Position numbers and translations under genes: made by a program. From Pseudomonas sp. GD03944 (GTDB taxonomy: Bacteria; Pseudomonadota; Gammaproteobacteria; Pseudomonadales; Pseudomonadaceae): a stretch of 64,000 nucleotides of DNA. The stretch covers positions 146,143-210,142 of the forward strand of contig NZ_JAOCAH010000010.1 of NCBI RefSeq assembly GCF_029839275.1, in the 5' to 3' direction. Each line of letters begins with the position of its first letter. Within the stretch, counting starts at the first letter, position 1. This document shows, one piece after another, positions 7,925 to 16,332 of this stretch. Under the pieces are notes generated by a model. The model ran no database searches. It worked only from the letters and a program-made list of their open reading frames with translations, and was not told the DNA's origin.

Positions 7925-8979
7925 ACGGAGACTCCCAGTCGTTCGCATTGATAGCTGCCGTCCTGAACGCGTCGGCACCAGTCGAGGTTGTCCAAGTACC
8001 AGCGCACGGTCTTGCGCAGGCCGCTGTCGAAGGTTTCCTGCGGGGTCCAGCCGAGTTCGCGCTCGATCTTGCCGGCGTCGATGGCGTAGCGCTGGTCATG
8101 GCCGGGGCGGTCGGTGACGAAGGTGATCTGTTCGGCGTACGAGCCGCCTGGCTGGCGCGGCGACAGCTCGTCGAGCAGCGCGCAGATGCTCTTCACCACG
8201 TGCAGATTCTTCTGCTCGTTGTGCCCGCCGATGTTGTAGGTCTCGCCGACCTGCCCGGTGCTGACCACGGTCAGCAGAGCGCGGGCATGGTCTTCGACGT
8301 ACAGCCAGTCGCGGATCTGTTGGCCGTCGCCATAGACCGGCAGCGGCTTGCCATCCAGGGCGTTGAGGATCACTAGCGGGATCAGCTTTTCCGGGAAATG
8401 GTAGGGGCCGTAGTTGTTCGAGCAGTTGGTCAGCAGCACCGGCAGGCCATAGGTCCGTTGCCAGGCGCGAACCAGGTGGTCGGAGGCGGCCTTGCTCGCC
8501 GAGTAGGGCGAGCTGGGGGCGTAGGGCGTGGTTTCGGTGAACAGGTCATCGACGCCGTGCAGGTCGCCGTAGACCTCGTCGGTGGAAATGTGGTGGAAGC
8601 GGAACGCCTGCTTGCGCGCCTCGGGCAGGGCGCTCCAGTAAGCGCGGGTGGCTTCGAGCAGACTGTAGGTGCCGACGATGTTGGTCTGGATGAACGCCGC
8701 GGGCCCGTCGATGGAGCGGTCCACATGGGATTCGGCGGCCAGGTGCATGATCGCGTCCGGCTGGAAGTCGGCCAGGGCCTGGGCGACCCGCGGCTGGTCA
8801 CCGATATCGGCCTGGAGGAACTGGTAGCGCGGGTTGTCCGCGACGCTGGCCAGTGATTCCAGGTTGCCGGCGTAGGTCAGCTTGTCCAGGTTGAACACGC
8901 TGTGTTCGGTGTCGTTGAGCAGATGGCGGACAAGTGCCGATCCGATGAAACCGGCGCCGCCGGTGACAAGGATGCGCAT
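7921..8979 (-). CDS. rfbB: dTDP-glucose 4,6-dehydratase
   Basis: The 352-residue extended short-chain dehydrogenase has the NAD-binding GGAGFIGSALV, the catalytic HISTDEVYGDL and YSASKAASDHLV (Tyr/Lys) motifs and HLAAESHVDRSIDGP. It makes dTDP-4-keto-6-deoxyglucose. It is the first gene of the operon, which reads B-A-C-D in the direction of transcription, unlike the B-D-A-C order I recall for P. aeruginosa. All downstream junctions overlap or abut, so the four genes must be one transcript. Confidence 0.95.
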   Translation of the reverse strand: MRILVTGGAGFIGSALVRHLLNDTEHSVFNLDKLTYAGNLESLASVADNPRYQFLQADIGDQPRVAQALADFQPDAIMHLAAESHVDRSIDGPAAFIQTNIVGTYSLLEATRAYWSALPEARKQAFRFHHISTDEVYGDLHGVDDLFTETTPYAPSSPYSASKAASDHLVRAWQRTYGLPVLLTNCSNNYGPYHFPEKLIPLVILNALDGKPLPVYGDGQQIRDWLYVEDHARALLTVVSTGQVGETYNIGGHNEQKNLHVVKSICALLDELSPRQPGGSYAEQITFVTDRPGHDQRYAIDAGKIERELGWTPQETFDSGLRKTVRWYLDNLDWCRRVQDGSYQCERLGVSV

Positions 8980-9386
8980 GATAGGGGCCTTGGCAGAGTG
9001 TCGTGTGAGTCGGGTCTAGCTTGTCGGTTGCCGGTCGGTGCTGCAAGCACTGTCTGTAGTACCAGCCGAGCCGTTTCAGACGATAGCAGCGGCACGGGCT
9101 GGATGGCGCCAGCCGCTTGCCGATGCGCCAAGCGCAGCGGCGGTTTCGCCAATACCGATCTAGACTTCCAGCTCGCACAGCATGGCCCCCGACACGGTCA
9201 TCGTCGCAGGCATGTTGGCCAACACCCGTATGAATCCACCGGCAAGTTCGCCGCAGGCCTGGGGTATCACGCCGTTGCGACGTTCAGCGAAGGCCGTGGC
9301 GGTGCCCGTTCTGGCGAAGGGCCGACTGCGCCACGTCCCTGGTTTCGACGCTGACTTGCCTGCCGTCCTGAACTGAGGAGCTGCGC
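8980..9386. other. Divergent intergenic region rfbB / catalase
   Basis: This 407-bp stretch must hold the promoters of the rhamnose operon (leftward) and the catalase gene (rightward). The catalase ribosome site GAGGAG is at its right end (9376-9381). I see no convincing gene, no clear OxyR-type ATAG...CTAT site and no strong promoter by eye. Short open frames here have poor codon character. Confidence 0.5.
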
Positions 9387-10820
9387 ATGTCCAAGAAAAA
9401 ACTGACCCATGCTACCGGGGCGCCGGTGGCCGATAACCTCAATATCCAGACCGCCGGGCCGCGCGGGCCGGCGCTGCTGCAAGACATCTGGCTGCTCGAG
9501 AAACTGGCGCATTTCGACCGTGAAGTGATCCCCGAGCGCCGCATGCACGCCAAGGGCGCGGGGGCCTATGGCACCTTCACCGTGACCCAGGACGTCACGC
9601 GCTACACCAAGATCAAGGCGCTCTCCAGCGTGGGCAAGCAGACCCCCGTGTTCCTGCGCTTCTCCACCGTAGCCGGGGAGCGTGGCGCTGCGGATGCGGA
9701 GCGCGACATTCGCGGCTTTGCGCTGAAGCTCTACACCGAGGAGGGCAGCTGGGACATCGTCGGCAACAACACCCCGGTGTTCTTCTTCCGTGACCCGCTG
9801 CGTTTTTCTGACCTGAACCATGTGGTCAAGCGCGACCCGCGCACCGGGCTGCGCAGCCCTACCAACAACTGGGATTTCTGGACCCTGCTGCCCGAGGCCC
9901 TGCACCAGGTCACCATCGTCATGAGCGACCGGGGCATCCCGAGGAGCTACCGGCACATGCACGGCTTCGGCAGTCACACCTTCAGCCTGATCAATGCCGA
10001 CAACCAGCGGGTCTGGACCAAGTTCCACTTCCGTTGCGAGCAGGGCATCGAGAACCTGAGCGACAGCCAGGCCGCCGAGGTGGTCGGCCAGGACCGGGAG
10101 AGCAACCTGCGCGACCTGTACGAAACCATCGAGCGGGGCGAGTTTCCGCGCTGGAAGCTGTGCATCCAGGTGATGACCGAAGAGCAGGCGCGCCACCACA
10201 AGCACAACCCCTTCGACCTGACCAAGGTCTGGCCGCACGGTGACTACCCGCTGATCGAGGTGGGCGTGCTGGAGCTCAACCGCAACCCGGACAACCACTT
10301 CGCCGAGGTCGAGCAGGCGGCGTTCTCGCCGGCCAACATCGTGCCGGGGGTGGGCTTCTCGCCGGACAAGATGCTCCAGGCGCGGCTGTTCTCCTACGGC
10401 GATGCCCAGCGTTACCGCCTGGGGGTCAACTTCAACCACATTCCGGTCAACGCACCCAAGTGCCCGTTCCACAGCTACCACCGCGACGGGGCGATGCGCA
10501 CCGATGGCAACCTGGGTTCGACCCTGTCCTATTACCCCAACAGCTTTGGCGAGTGGGAGGACCAGCGCGAACTGACCGAGCCACCGCTGCCGCTGGAAGG
10601 GGATGCCACCAACTGGGATCACCGGGTGGACCCTGACTACTACGAGCAGCCGGGCAATCTGTTCCGCCTGATGAGCCCGGAGCAGCAACAGGCCCTGTTC
10701 GACAACACCGCCAGGGCGATGGGCGATGCCCCGGTGATGATCAAGCAGCGCCATGTGGATAACTGCACCAAGGCCGATCCGGCCTACGGTGCGGGGGTGG
10801 CCAGGGCGCTGGGCTTGTAA
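9387..10820 (+). CDS. Monofunctional haem catalase (small-subunit type)
   Basis: The 477-residue protein matches clade 3 small-subunit catalases in length and motifs: distal His in RRMHAKGAGAYGTF, distal Asn in VGNNTPVFF, NADPH/haem region FRDPLRFSDLNHVVKRDP, and the haem-ligand tyrosine in RLFSYGDAQRYRLG. It converts two H2O2 to water and O2 in the cytoplasm. No signal peptide is present. GAGGAG precedes the ATG. It stands alone, followed by a terminator. It resembles KatA of P. aeruginosa, but the location differs from the katA locus I know, so I give no symbol. Confidence 0.95.
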   Translation: MSKKKLTHATGAPVADNLNIQTAGPRGPALLQDIWLLEKLAHFDREVIPERRMHAKGAGAYGTFTVTQDVTRYTKIKALSSVGKQTPVFLRFSTVAGERGAADAERDIRGFALKLYTEEGSWDIVGNNTPVFFFRDPLRFSDLNHVVKRDPRTGLRSPTNNWDFWTLLPEALHQVTIVMSDRGIPRSYRHMHGFGSHTFSLINADNQRVWTKFHFRCEQGIENLSDSQAAEVVGQDRESNLRDLYETIERGEFPRWKLCIQVMTEEQARHHKHNPFDLTKVWPHGDYPLIEVGVLELNRNPDNHFAEVEQAAFSPANIVPGVGFSPDKMLQARLFSYGDAQRYRLGVNFNHIPVNAPKCPFHSYHRDGAMRTDGNLGSTLSYYPNSFGEWEDQRELTEPPLPLEGDATNWDHRVDPDYYEQPGNLFRLMSPEQQQALFDNTARAMGDAPVMIKQRHVDNCTKADPAYGAGVARALGL

Positions 10821-10842
10821 TCCGTCAGTTGGGCGTAACGGT

Positions 10843-10872
10843 AAAAAGACCTGCCGAAGCTGCAGGTCTTTT
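10843..10872 (+). terminator. Rho-independent terminator of the catalase gene
   Basis: AAAAAGACCTGC (10843-10854) pairs with GCAGGTCTTTTTT (10862-10874) across a seven-base loop, ending in a T run 20-50 bases after the stop codon. Confidence 0.9.
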
Positions 10873-10972
10873 TTCGTTTGATGACTGTCAGAACCGACTA
10901 GGTCTTGGCCATGGATGGGGCAGAGTTGGTGACTGTTACGTTGTTTACCTCACCTTGATCGAGACGGAAAAC

Positions 10973-11004
10973 GAAAAAGGCCCACCTTGCGGTGAGCCTT
11001 TTTC
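10973..11004 (-). terminator. Terminator of the tRNA-Thr gene (bidirectional)
   Basis: GAAAAAGGCCCACC and GGTGAGCCTTTTTC form a stem with a TTGC loop and one mismatch. On the minus strand the stem follows the tRNA by about a dozen bases and ends in a T run; it could also work on the plus strand. Confidence 0.85.
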
Positions 11005-11015
11005 GGTACTTCGTA

Positions 11016-11091
<76 letters not shown>

Positions 11092-11105
11092 CTTTGAGGG
11101 GCGCC

Positions 11106-11133
11106 ATTATATCCATTCGTTCGGCCGAGTAAA
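11106..11133 (-). promoter_or_regulatory. Sigma-70 promoter of tRNA-Thr
   Basis: A perfect -10 box TATAAT (11106-11111, minus strand) and a weak -35 TTTACT (11128-11133), 16 bp apart, place the start of transcription about eight bases before the mature tRNA. Confidence 0.8.
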
Positions 11134-11384
11134 GCGCTCTGCGAGGCAGATCGACACGGGCTCGGCTATCAGCAGGCACACCCTTATGCACAATCGAGAG
11201 GCAGCTGGTACGTTCGTGCGCATTTTCTGTGCGCTGTATCGCGGATTGCTCTAACTGGCTGTTTTTATTGGGCTTTGCGATGTGATCAAAAAATGATCAG
11301 TCGTCTCTGGCGCCGACCGGGTCGGCCTTTGCGCGCTTTGCCCAGAATCTATCAACACAGTTATCCACAGATTGTGTGAGCAAC

Positions 11385-12599
11385 TCAGTGATGCTCCGCC
11401 AGGAGCAGCAGGTTGCGTGGCGTGAGGCTGTAATCGCAGAACTGTCCCAGTTGCACGGTGTACCCCTGTTCCTGCAGGTACAGGGCGCGATCGAGCAGCA
11501 GCCAGACTTCCAGGGGGCGGCGGAACAGGGCGCGCAGCAGCTCCAGGTTGCGCACTTCGGCCAAGCGTCGCCAGCCTTCGGCTTCCAGTGTTTGCCACTC
11601 CCGAGGTGACGGTGTGGGCAGGCCCTTGAGTTCGGCGAGGTCCGCGCAATAGGTCGCCAGGTCCTTGTCGAGCCAGGCCGGTGGCAGCGAAGGCGTAGGC
11701 AGGTACTCATCGATACCCCGCAGTTCGCGCTGCAGCACGTCGAAGGCCAGGCGCCGCGCCATGGAGAGGTCACGCTGACGCCGGACCCGGGCACCGGCGG
11801 TGACGGTTTCGCTCAGGGGCAGGCCGAGGTCGTCACGCGACAGGGTCAGCTGTGAGCCGCTGGCGACGGTGGACAAGGGCTGGTAACGCGACGCCTCGGT
11901 GCGGTTGTAGCAGCAGGGGGCGATTGCCAGCTGTGTGCACCCGGTGCGGCTGGCCAGGTGCATCAGGCGCACATGCAGATCGCCGCAGGCGTGCAGGGCA
12001 ACCGGGGTGTGGTGGGGCAGAAGGTGGGTGCCGGCATCGGCGGCCATCACGTCCTGTTGCCGGTGCTGCGCCGCGATGCCCAGTTTCTGGCTGAGTTGCT
12101 GCCCGCTGACGACCAGCTCGGCCTGGTGCTCGAGGCAGGTCAGGGCCTGGCCTTCCTGGACGAGCACGCGGCCGAGGTGGCCCTTGCCGGCGCACCAGTC
12201 GAGCCAGTGTGTCACCGGGCGGGCGAACTGCGTGCTGCCGGCGAATGCCAGGATCTGCTGCCACTTGCGGCCCGGTACGTCCACGCTGGCGTGGGGCGAT
12301 ACCGCAGGCAGTGCATGCTGTGCCAGGGGGCCGACCTGGCTCAGGCGCAGGGCCTGTTCGGCCAGCTGCGGAAACGGCTGGGGTGCCGGCAGGTCGTGGG
12401 GCGTGTTGTGCGCGTGCTCCGCGTCCTGCAGGCTGCGCGCGCGCAGCCACTGCGAGAGCTGTGGATGGTCGCGCTCCCAGGGCAGCTCGCGGTGAATGAA
12501 GGGGCGGGGTTTCCAGAGTGCCTGGTGTTCGAGGAGAAACGCATCCAGCGCCTGGAAGCGCTGGAGCAGGGTGTCACCGCTGAGGGGGCTCGAGTCCAT
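11385..12599 (-). CDS. Predicted SAM-dependent methyltransferase (GSTCD/METTL25-like)
   Basis: The 404-residue protein has a central class I methyltransferase domain: motif I LDWCAGKGHLGRVL (~residues 137-150), an acidic strand-2 end (CLEHQAEL), ALHACGDLHVRLM (~200-213) and IAPCCYNRT (~224-232). The ALHACGD/APCCY pair is typical of the methyltransferase family that includes eukaryotic GSTCD and METTL25. The substrate is unknown. The ~130-residue N-terminal part and C-terminal helical part have no assigned role. It starts at 12599, 43 bp after the amino-acid permease operon on the same strand, with a hairpin (12617-12638) between. Confidence 0.8.
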   Translation of the reverse strand: MDSSPLSGDTLLQRFQALDAFLLEHQALWKPRPFIHRELPWERDHPQLSQWLRARSLQDAEHAHNTPHDLPAPQPFPQLAEQALRLSQVGPLAQHALPAVSPHASVDVPGRKWQQILAFAGSTQFARPVTHWLDWCAGKGHLGRVLVQEGQALTCLEHQAELVVSGQQLSQKLGIAAQHRQQDVMAADAGTHLLPHHTPVALHACGDLHVRLMHLASRTGCTQLAIAPCCYNRTEASRYQPLSTVASGSQLTLSRDDLGLPLSETVTAGARVRRQRDLSMARRLAFDVLQRELRGIDEYLPTPSLPPAWLDKDLATYCADLAELKGLPTPSPREWQTLEAEGWRRLAEVRNLELLRALFRRPLEVWLLLDRALYLQEQGYTVQLGQFCDYSLTPRNLLLLAEHH

Positions 12600-12616
12600 G
12601 GTGTTGACGGCTCTGC

Positions 12617-12638
12617 TCGAGGGCGTCTTAGCCCTCGA
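12617..12638 (-). terminator. Hairpin at the end of the amino-acid ABC operon
   Basis: TCGAGGGC (12617-12624) pairs perfectly with GCCCTCGA (12631-12638) over a six-base loop, just after the last permease gene. There is no T run, so partial readthrough into the methyltransferase gene is likely. Confidence 0.55.
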
Positions 12639-12641
12639 TCC

Positions 12642-13331
12642 TCAGCGGCCCTGGCAGGCGTCGACGCGCAGCCAGCGTTCCAGCAGCTTGAAGGCGCGCA
12701 CCAGGACGAAGGCGATCGCCAGGTAGAACAGGCCGGCCGTGAAGAAGAACTCCAGGGTCACGTAGGTGCGGGCGTTGAGCGTGCGCGCCATGCCGGTGAG
12801 TTCCAGCAGGGTGACCGTACTGGCCAGGGCGCTGGCCTTGAGCATCAGGATCACTTCGTTGCTGTAGGCCGGCAGGCCGATGCGTGCAGCCCGCGGCAGG
12901 ATGATGTGCAGCATGGCCTGGGCGCGGGACATGCCCAGAGCACGTGCGGCTTCGATCTCGCCGGGTGGAACGGCCTGGATGGCGCCGCGCAGGATCTCGG
13001 CGATGTACGCGGTGGTGTGCAACGTCATGGTGATGATGGCGCACCAGTATGGGTCGCGCAGGATCGGCCACAGCGGGCCCTGGCGCACCACATCGAACTG
13101 GGCCAGGCCGTAATAGACCAGGAACAGTTGCACCAACAGCGGCGTGCCACGGAAGAAGAAGATGTAGCCGTAGGGCAGGGCGCGCACGTACCAGTGCTTG
13201 GAGGCGCGGGCGATGCCCATGGGCACTGCCAGGATCAACCCGGCGATGACCGCGACGGCCACCAGCTCCAGGGTCAGCATGGCGCCTTCGGCCATGCGTG
13301 GCAGCCACTTGATGATCAATTCCCAGTTCAT
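12642..13331 (-). CDS. Amino-acid ABC transporter permease (HisM type)
   Basis: The 229-residue inner-membrane protein starts MNWELIIKWLPRMAEGAMLTLEL and has five predicted helices. The ATPase-contact loop is EAARALGMSRAQAMLHIILPRAARIGLPAYSN, the EAA motif of polar amino-acid permeases. It pairs with the HisQ-type permease to form the channel. Its ATG overlaps the stop of that gene by four bases. FFFRGTPLLVQLFL is the usual HisM substrate-side signature. Likely substrates are basic amino acids (Arg/Orn/His), inferred from family. Confidence 0.9.
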   Translation of the reverse strand: MNWELIIKWLPRMAEGAMLTLELVAVAVIAGLILAVPMGIARASKHWYVRALPYGYIFFFRGTPLLVQLFLVYYGLAQFDVVRQGPLWPILRDPYWCAIITMTLHTTAYIAEILRGAIQAVPPGEIEAARALGMSRAQAMLHIILPRAARIGLPAYSNEVILMLKASALASTVTLLELTGMARTLNARTYVTLEFFFTAGLFYLAIAFVLVRAFKLLERWLRVDACQGR

Positions 13332-14023
13332 TGGCTGCTCCTGATGAAACCGCGGGAGGCGCGCTTCTCGAGGAAGTGCAGGCCAATCATGGCGAGGATG
13401 GTCAGGCCCAGGTAGATGAAGGCGGCCACCATGAAGAAGGTGAACGGCTCCTTGCTGGCGGTCACGGCGATCTGCGAGCGGCGCATGATTTCCGTCAGGC
13501 CGATGACCGACACCAGGGCGGTGTCTTTCATCAGGATCATGAACAGGTTACCCAGGCCCGGCAGGGCGATACGCCACATCTGCGGCAGGATCAGGCGCTG
13601 GAAGATACGGGCCTTGGACAGGCCGAGGGCCAGGCCCGCTTCGCGGTGGCCCTTGGGAATGGCGAGGATCGCGCCACGGAACACTTCGGTGGCGTAGGCG
13701 CCGAAGCACAGGCCGAGGGCGATGGTACCGGCGGCGAACGGGTCCAGCTCGAGGCTGCCGACGCCCAGGAACTCACCGAGTTCGCGCAGGGCGTTCACGG
13801 TGCCGAAATAGATCAGCAGCACCCAGAGCAGTTCGGGGATGCCGCGCACGATGGTCGAGTAGGTGCCGCCAAGCCATTGCAACGGCTTGTACGGAGAAGT
13901 CTTGGCGAGGGCGCCGAGCAGACCGAGCACCAGACCCAGGCACAGCGCGCTGAGCGCCAGCTTGATGGTCATGAGGGTGCCGGCGGCCAGTGCCGGGCCG
14001 AATCCGTGGAGGTCGAAAGTCAT
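13328..14023 (-). CDS. Amino-acid ABC transporter permease (HisQ type)
   Basis: This 231-residue permease has five predicted helices, the RGIPELLWVLLIYFG signature and the EAA loop EAGLALGLSKARIFQRLILPQMWRIALPG. It is the partner of the HisM-type gene that follows with a four-base overlap. It lies 49 bp after the binding-protein gene. Start chosen at the ATG 14023, where the usual MTFDLHGFGP type leader leads directly into the first helix. Confidence 0.9.
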   Translation of the reverse strand: MTFDLHGFGPALAAGTLMTIKLALSALCLGLVLGLLGALAKTSPYKPLQWLGGTYSTIVRGIPELLWVLLIYFGTVNALRELGEFLGVGSLELDPFAAGTIALGLCFGAYATEVFRGAILAIPKGHREAGLALGLSKARIFQRLILPQMWRIALPGLGNLFMILMKDTALVSVIGLTEIMRRSQIAVTASKEPFTFFMVAAFIYLGLTILAMIGLHFLEKRASRGFIRSSQ

Positions 14024-14072
14024 GGAAACTCAGAAGCCTGCGCCGCCCGAGGGGCGGCGCAGGGCTGGCTGC

Positions 14073-14825
14073 TTAGTAGATGCTGAACGGGAAGTACTTG
14101 TCGTTGATCTTCTTGTAGGTGCCGTCGGCAACGATCTCTTCCAGGGCGGTGTTCAGGCGCTCACGCAGGGCGTCGCCCTTGCGAACGGCGATACCGATCT
14201 TGTCGTTGTCGAATACCGGGTCGCCCTTGAACTCGAAGTCCTTGCCGGCGTCGCTCTTGAGCCATTCCCAGTTCACGAAGGTGTCGGCCAGCACGCCATC
14301 GAGACGGCCCGAGGACAGGTCGAGGTAGGCGTTTTCCTGGGTGTCGTACAGCTTGATGTCGACCACGCCGTTCATGTTGTCTTCCAGCCAGGTGCCGGCG
14401 ATGGTGGCGCGCTGGGCACCGATCACCTTGCCTTTCAGGCTGGCCTTGTCGGTCTTGAAGTCACTGCTTTTCGGGGCGATGAACTGCAGTTTGTTGGTGT
14501 AGTAGGGCTCGGTGAAGTCAACGGCCTGCTTGCGCTCGTCGGTGATCGACATCGAGGCCACCAGGAAGTCGAACTTCTTGGCGTTCAGGGCCGGGATGAT
14601 GCCGTCCCAGTCGGAGGTGACCACTTCGCACTCGGCCTTCATCTTGGCGCACAGGGCTTGTGCGATTTCCACGTCGAAGCCGCCGACCTGGCCGCTGGCG
14701 TCGATGAGGTTGAAGGGAGGGTAGGCGCCTTCGGTGCCGATCTTCAGTTTGTCAGCGGCGACAGCGCTGGTACCGAAAGCCAGGGTGGCGGCAGCGGCCA
14801 GCAGGATCTTCTTGTAGTTCTGCAT
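14073..14825 (-). CDS. Periplasmic polar amino-acid-binding protein
   Basis: The 250-residue protein begins MQNYKKILLAAAATLAFGTSAVAA, a clear signal peptide, then the SBP_bac_3 fold: LKIGTEGAYPPFNLIDASGQVGGFDVEIAQAL, and CEVVTSDWDGIIPALNAKKFDFLVASMSIT. It resembles HisJ/ArgT/AotJ, which bind Lys, Arg, Orn or His. GGAG lies nine bases before the ATG at 14825; the frame is open to 14894 but that would bury the signal peptide. It sits between the ATPase and permease genes of one operon. Confidence 0.9.
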   Translation of the reverse strand: MQNYKKILLAAAATLAFGTSAVAADKLKIGTEGAYPPFNLIDASGQVGGFDVEIAQALCAKMKAECEVVTSDWDGIIPALNAKKFDFLVASMSITDERKQAVDFTEPYYTNKLQFIAPKSSDFKTDKASLKGKVIGAQRATIAGTWLEDNMNGVVDIKLYDTQENAYLDLSSGRLDGVLADTFVNWEWLKSDAGKDFEFKGDPVFDNDKIGIAVRKGDALRERLNTALEEIVADGTYKKINDKYFPFSIY

Positions 14826-14841
14826 GCGTTGTTGCTCCGTG

Positions 14842-15615
14842 TTAGCGATTGCTGGACATGAATTGTTTGCAGCGCGCCGAGTTCGGGTTTTCAAACACCT
14901 GCTCGGGTGGACCTTGCTCTTCTACCAAGCCCTGATGCAGGAACACCACTTCACTGGAGACCTGTCGGGCGAAGTTCATTTCATGGGTTACCAGCAGCAT
15001 GGTACGACCCTCGTCGGCGAGCGCGCGGATCACATTAAGCACTTCTTGTACCATCTCCGGGTCGAGCGCCGAGGTCGGCTCGTCGAACAGGATCACTTTC
15101 GGCTGCATGGCCAGGGTGCGGGCAATCGCCGCCCGCTGTTGCTGCCCACCGGACAGCTGGTTGGGATAGACGTGGCGCTTGTCGGCGATGCCGACCTTGG
15201 CCAGGAGCGCTTCCGCGATCTCGATGGCCTCGGCCTTGCTCTGACCCAGCACACGACGGGGCGCCTCGATGATGTTGTCGAGCACGCTCATGTGGGGCCA
15301 CAGGTTGAAATTCTGGAAGACGAAACCGATTTCGCTGCGCAGGCGATTGATCTGCTTGTTGTCGGCGGCGATCAGCTCGCCGTTCTTGGCGGCCTTGAGC
15401 TTGAGCGCTTCGCCGGCGACGAGGATCTGACCCTTGTGCGGGTTTTCCAGCAGGTTGATGCAGCGCAGGAAGGTCGATTTGCCGGAGCCGGACGAGCCGA
15501 GGATGGAAATCACGTCGCCATCGCGTGCGGTGAGGGAGATGCCCTTGAGCACTTCAAGATCACCGTAGCGCTTGTGCAGGTCACGGATTTCTAGCGCGGG
15601 CGCAGCCTCGGTCAT
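14842..15615 (-). CDS. Amino-acid ABC transporter ATP-binding protein (HisP type)
   Basis: The 257-residue ATPase has Walker A GSSGSGKST, Q-loop FVFQNFNLWPHMSVLDNI, signature LSGGQQQRAAIARTLA, Walker B VILFDEPTSALDPE and the switch His in VTHEMNFARQVS. Residues AEIAADNKQINRLRSEIG form the helical insertion typical of HisP/AotP. It is the first gene of the operon, with GAGGA before the ATG at 15615. It powers uptake through the two permeases. The gene order ATPase-binding protein-HisQ-HisM matches what I recall from PA5152-PA5155. Confidence 0.92.
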   Translation of the reverse strand: MTEAAPALEIRDLHKRYGDLEVLKGISLTARDGDVISILGSSGSGKSTFLRCINLLENPHKGQILVAGEALKLKAAKNGELIAADNKQINRLRSEIGFVFQNFNLWPHMSVLDNIIEAPRRVLGQSKAEAIEIAEALLAKVGIADKRHVYPNQLSGGQQQRAAIARTLAMQPKVILFDEPTSALDPEMVQEVLNVIRALADEGRTMLLVTHEMNFARQVSSEVVFLHQGLVEEQGPPEQVFENPNSARCKQFMSSNR

Positions 15616-15851
15616 GGGTTGTCCTCTTTTTATACGGGTGCGCTCAGGCGATACGTGGTCGTCTGGCGACCGCCAACCTAGCATAGCGTTTTACAGACCG
15701 CCAAGCCGTTTGCTGGCCAGGGGCCGCCTCGTTGGTATCGGTGTCGCCTGACCGCAGTTGCCTGTCGCGACGATGCAATTCGAACCCCTGCTCGACAGGT
15801 GGAGGCAGGAATGTTGGCCGTTCATCCAAAGCAAAATCACGGCCAAATAAA

Positions 15852-15884
15852 AAACCCCAAGAAGACGAAGTCCAATTGGGGTTT
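15852..15884 (-). terminator. Terminator of the tRNA-Phe gene
   Basis: AAACCCCAA (15852-15860) pairs with TTGGGGTTT (15876-15884). Read on the minus strand the stem ends in TTTTTTATTT, about ten bases after the tRNA. Confidence 0.88.
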
Positions 15885-15893
15885 CTCGGTAAG

Positions 15894-15969
15894 TGGTGCC
15901 CAGGGACGGAATCGAACCGCCGACACGGGGATTTTCAATCCCCTGCTCTACCGACTGAGCTACCTGGGC
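15894..15969 (-). tRNA. tRNA-Phe (anticodon GAA)
   Basis: The 76-nt minus-strand cloverleaf has acceptor GCCCAGG / CCTGGGC, D-arm GCTCAGTCGGTAGAGC, anticodon stem GGGGA/TCCCC around TTGAAAA with GAA at 15934-15936, T-arm GGTTCGATTCC and an encoded CCA (15894-15896). Confidence 0.97.
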
Positions 15970-15980
15970 AACGGGGCGCT

Positions 15981-16009
15981 ATTAGACGGATTTGAAGGGT
16001 GGGTGTCAA
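15981..16009 (-). promoter_or_regulatory. Sigma-70 promoter of tRNA-Phe
   Basis: On the minus strand a perfect -35 TTGACA (16004-16009) and a -10 TCTAAT (15981-15986) are separated by 17 bp, just upstream of the tRNA. A GC-rich discriminator follows, as expected for a stable-RNA promoter. Confidence 0.85.
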
Positions 16010-16059
16010 GCGCGAGTTGGAAAAAATTTAGCGATAACGGGCGTTTACGTAAAAAAGCC

Positions 16060-16332
16060 TTATTCGCTGGGCGGTACGTAGCCATCTGCCTGGGCGTATT
16101 CCTCGCCGGAGAGGAACTTGTCCATCTCGCCCTGGAGGAATTTGCGGTCCTCGGCGTTCATCATGTTCAGGCGGCGTTCGTTGATCAGCAGGGTCTGGTG
16201 TTTCTGCCATTCGTCCCAGGCCTGGCGGGAGACATTGTTGAAGATGTCTTCGCCCTTGGCGCCCGGGTACGGTGGGCGATCCAGGCCAGGCAGTTCTTGC
16301 TTGTGCTTGCGGCACAGTACGGTGCGGGTCAT
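16060..16332 (-). CDS. yggX: Probable Fe(2+)-trafficking protein
   Basis: The 90-residue protein MTRTVLCRKHKQELPGLDRPPYPG matches YggX in length and in the invariant N-terminal cysteine (C7) and the GxxIFxNVSxxAWxxWxxHQTxLINExRLN core. YggX protects labile iron-sulfur clusters and limits oxidative damage. It overlaps the stop of mutY by four bases, so an iron-sulfur DNA repair enzyme and an iron-protection protein are co-translated, as in enterobacteria. Confidence 0.95.
   Translation of the reverse strand: MTRTVLCRKHKQELPGLDRPPYPGAKGEDIFNNVSRQAWDEWQKHQTLLINERRLNMMNAEDRKFLQGEMDKFLSGEEYAQADGYVPPSE

Noticed and set aside
9182..9376. 64-codon frame between rfbB and catalase
   Set aside because: No ribosome site, no recognisable motif, and it occupies the divergent promoter region.
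11361..11369. Perfect DnaA box TTATCCACA
   Set aside because: A single box with no cluster, AT-rich unwinding region or dnaA/dnaN genes nearby; chance occurrence is likely.
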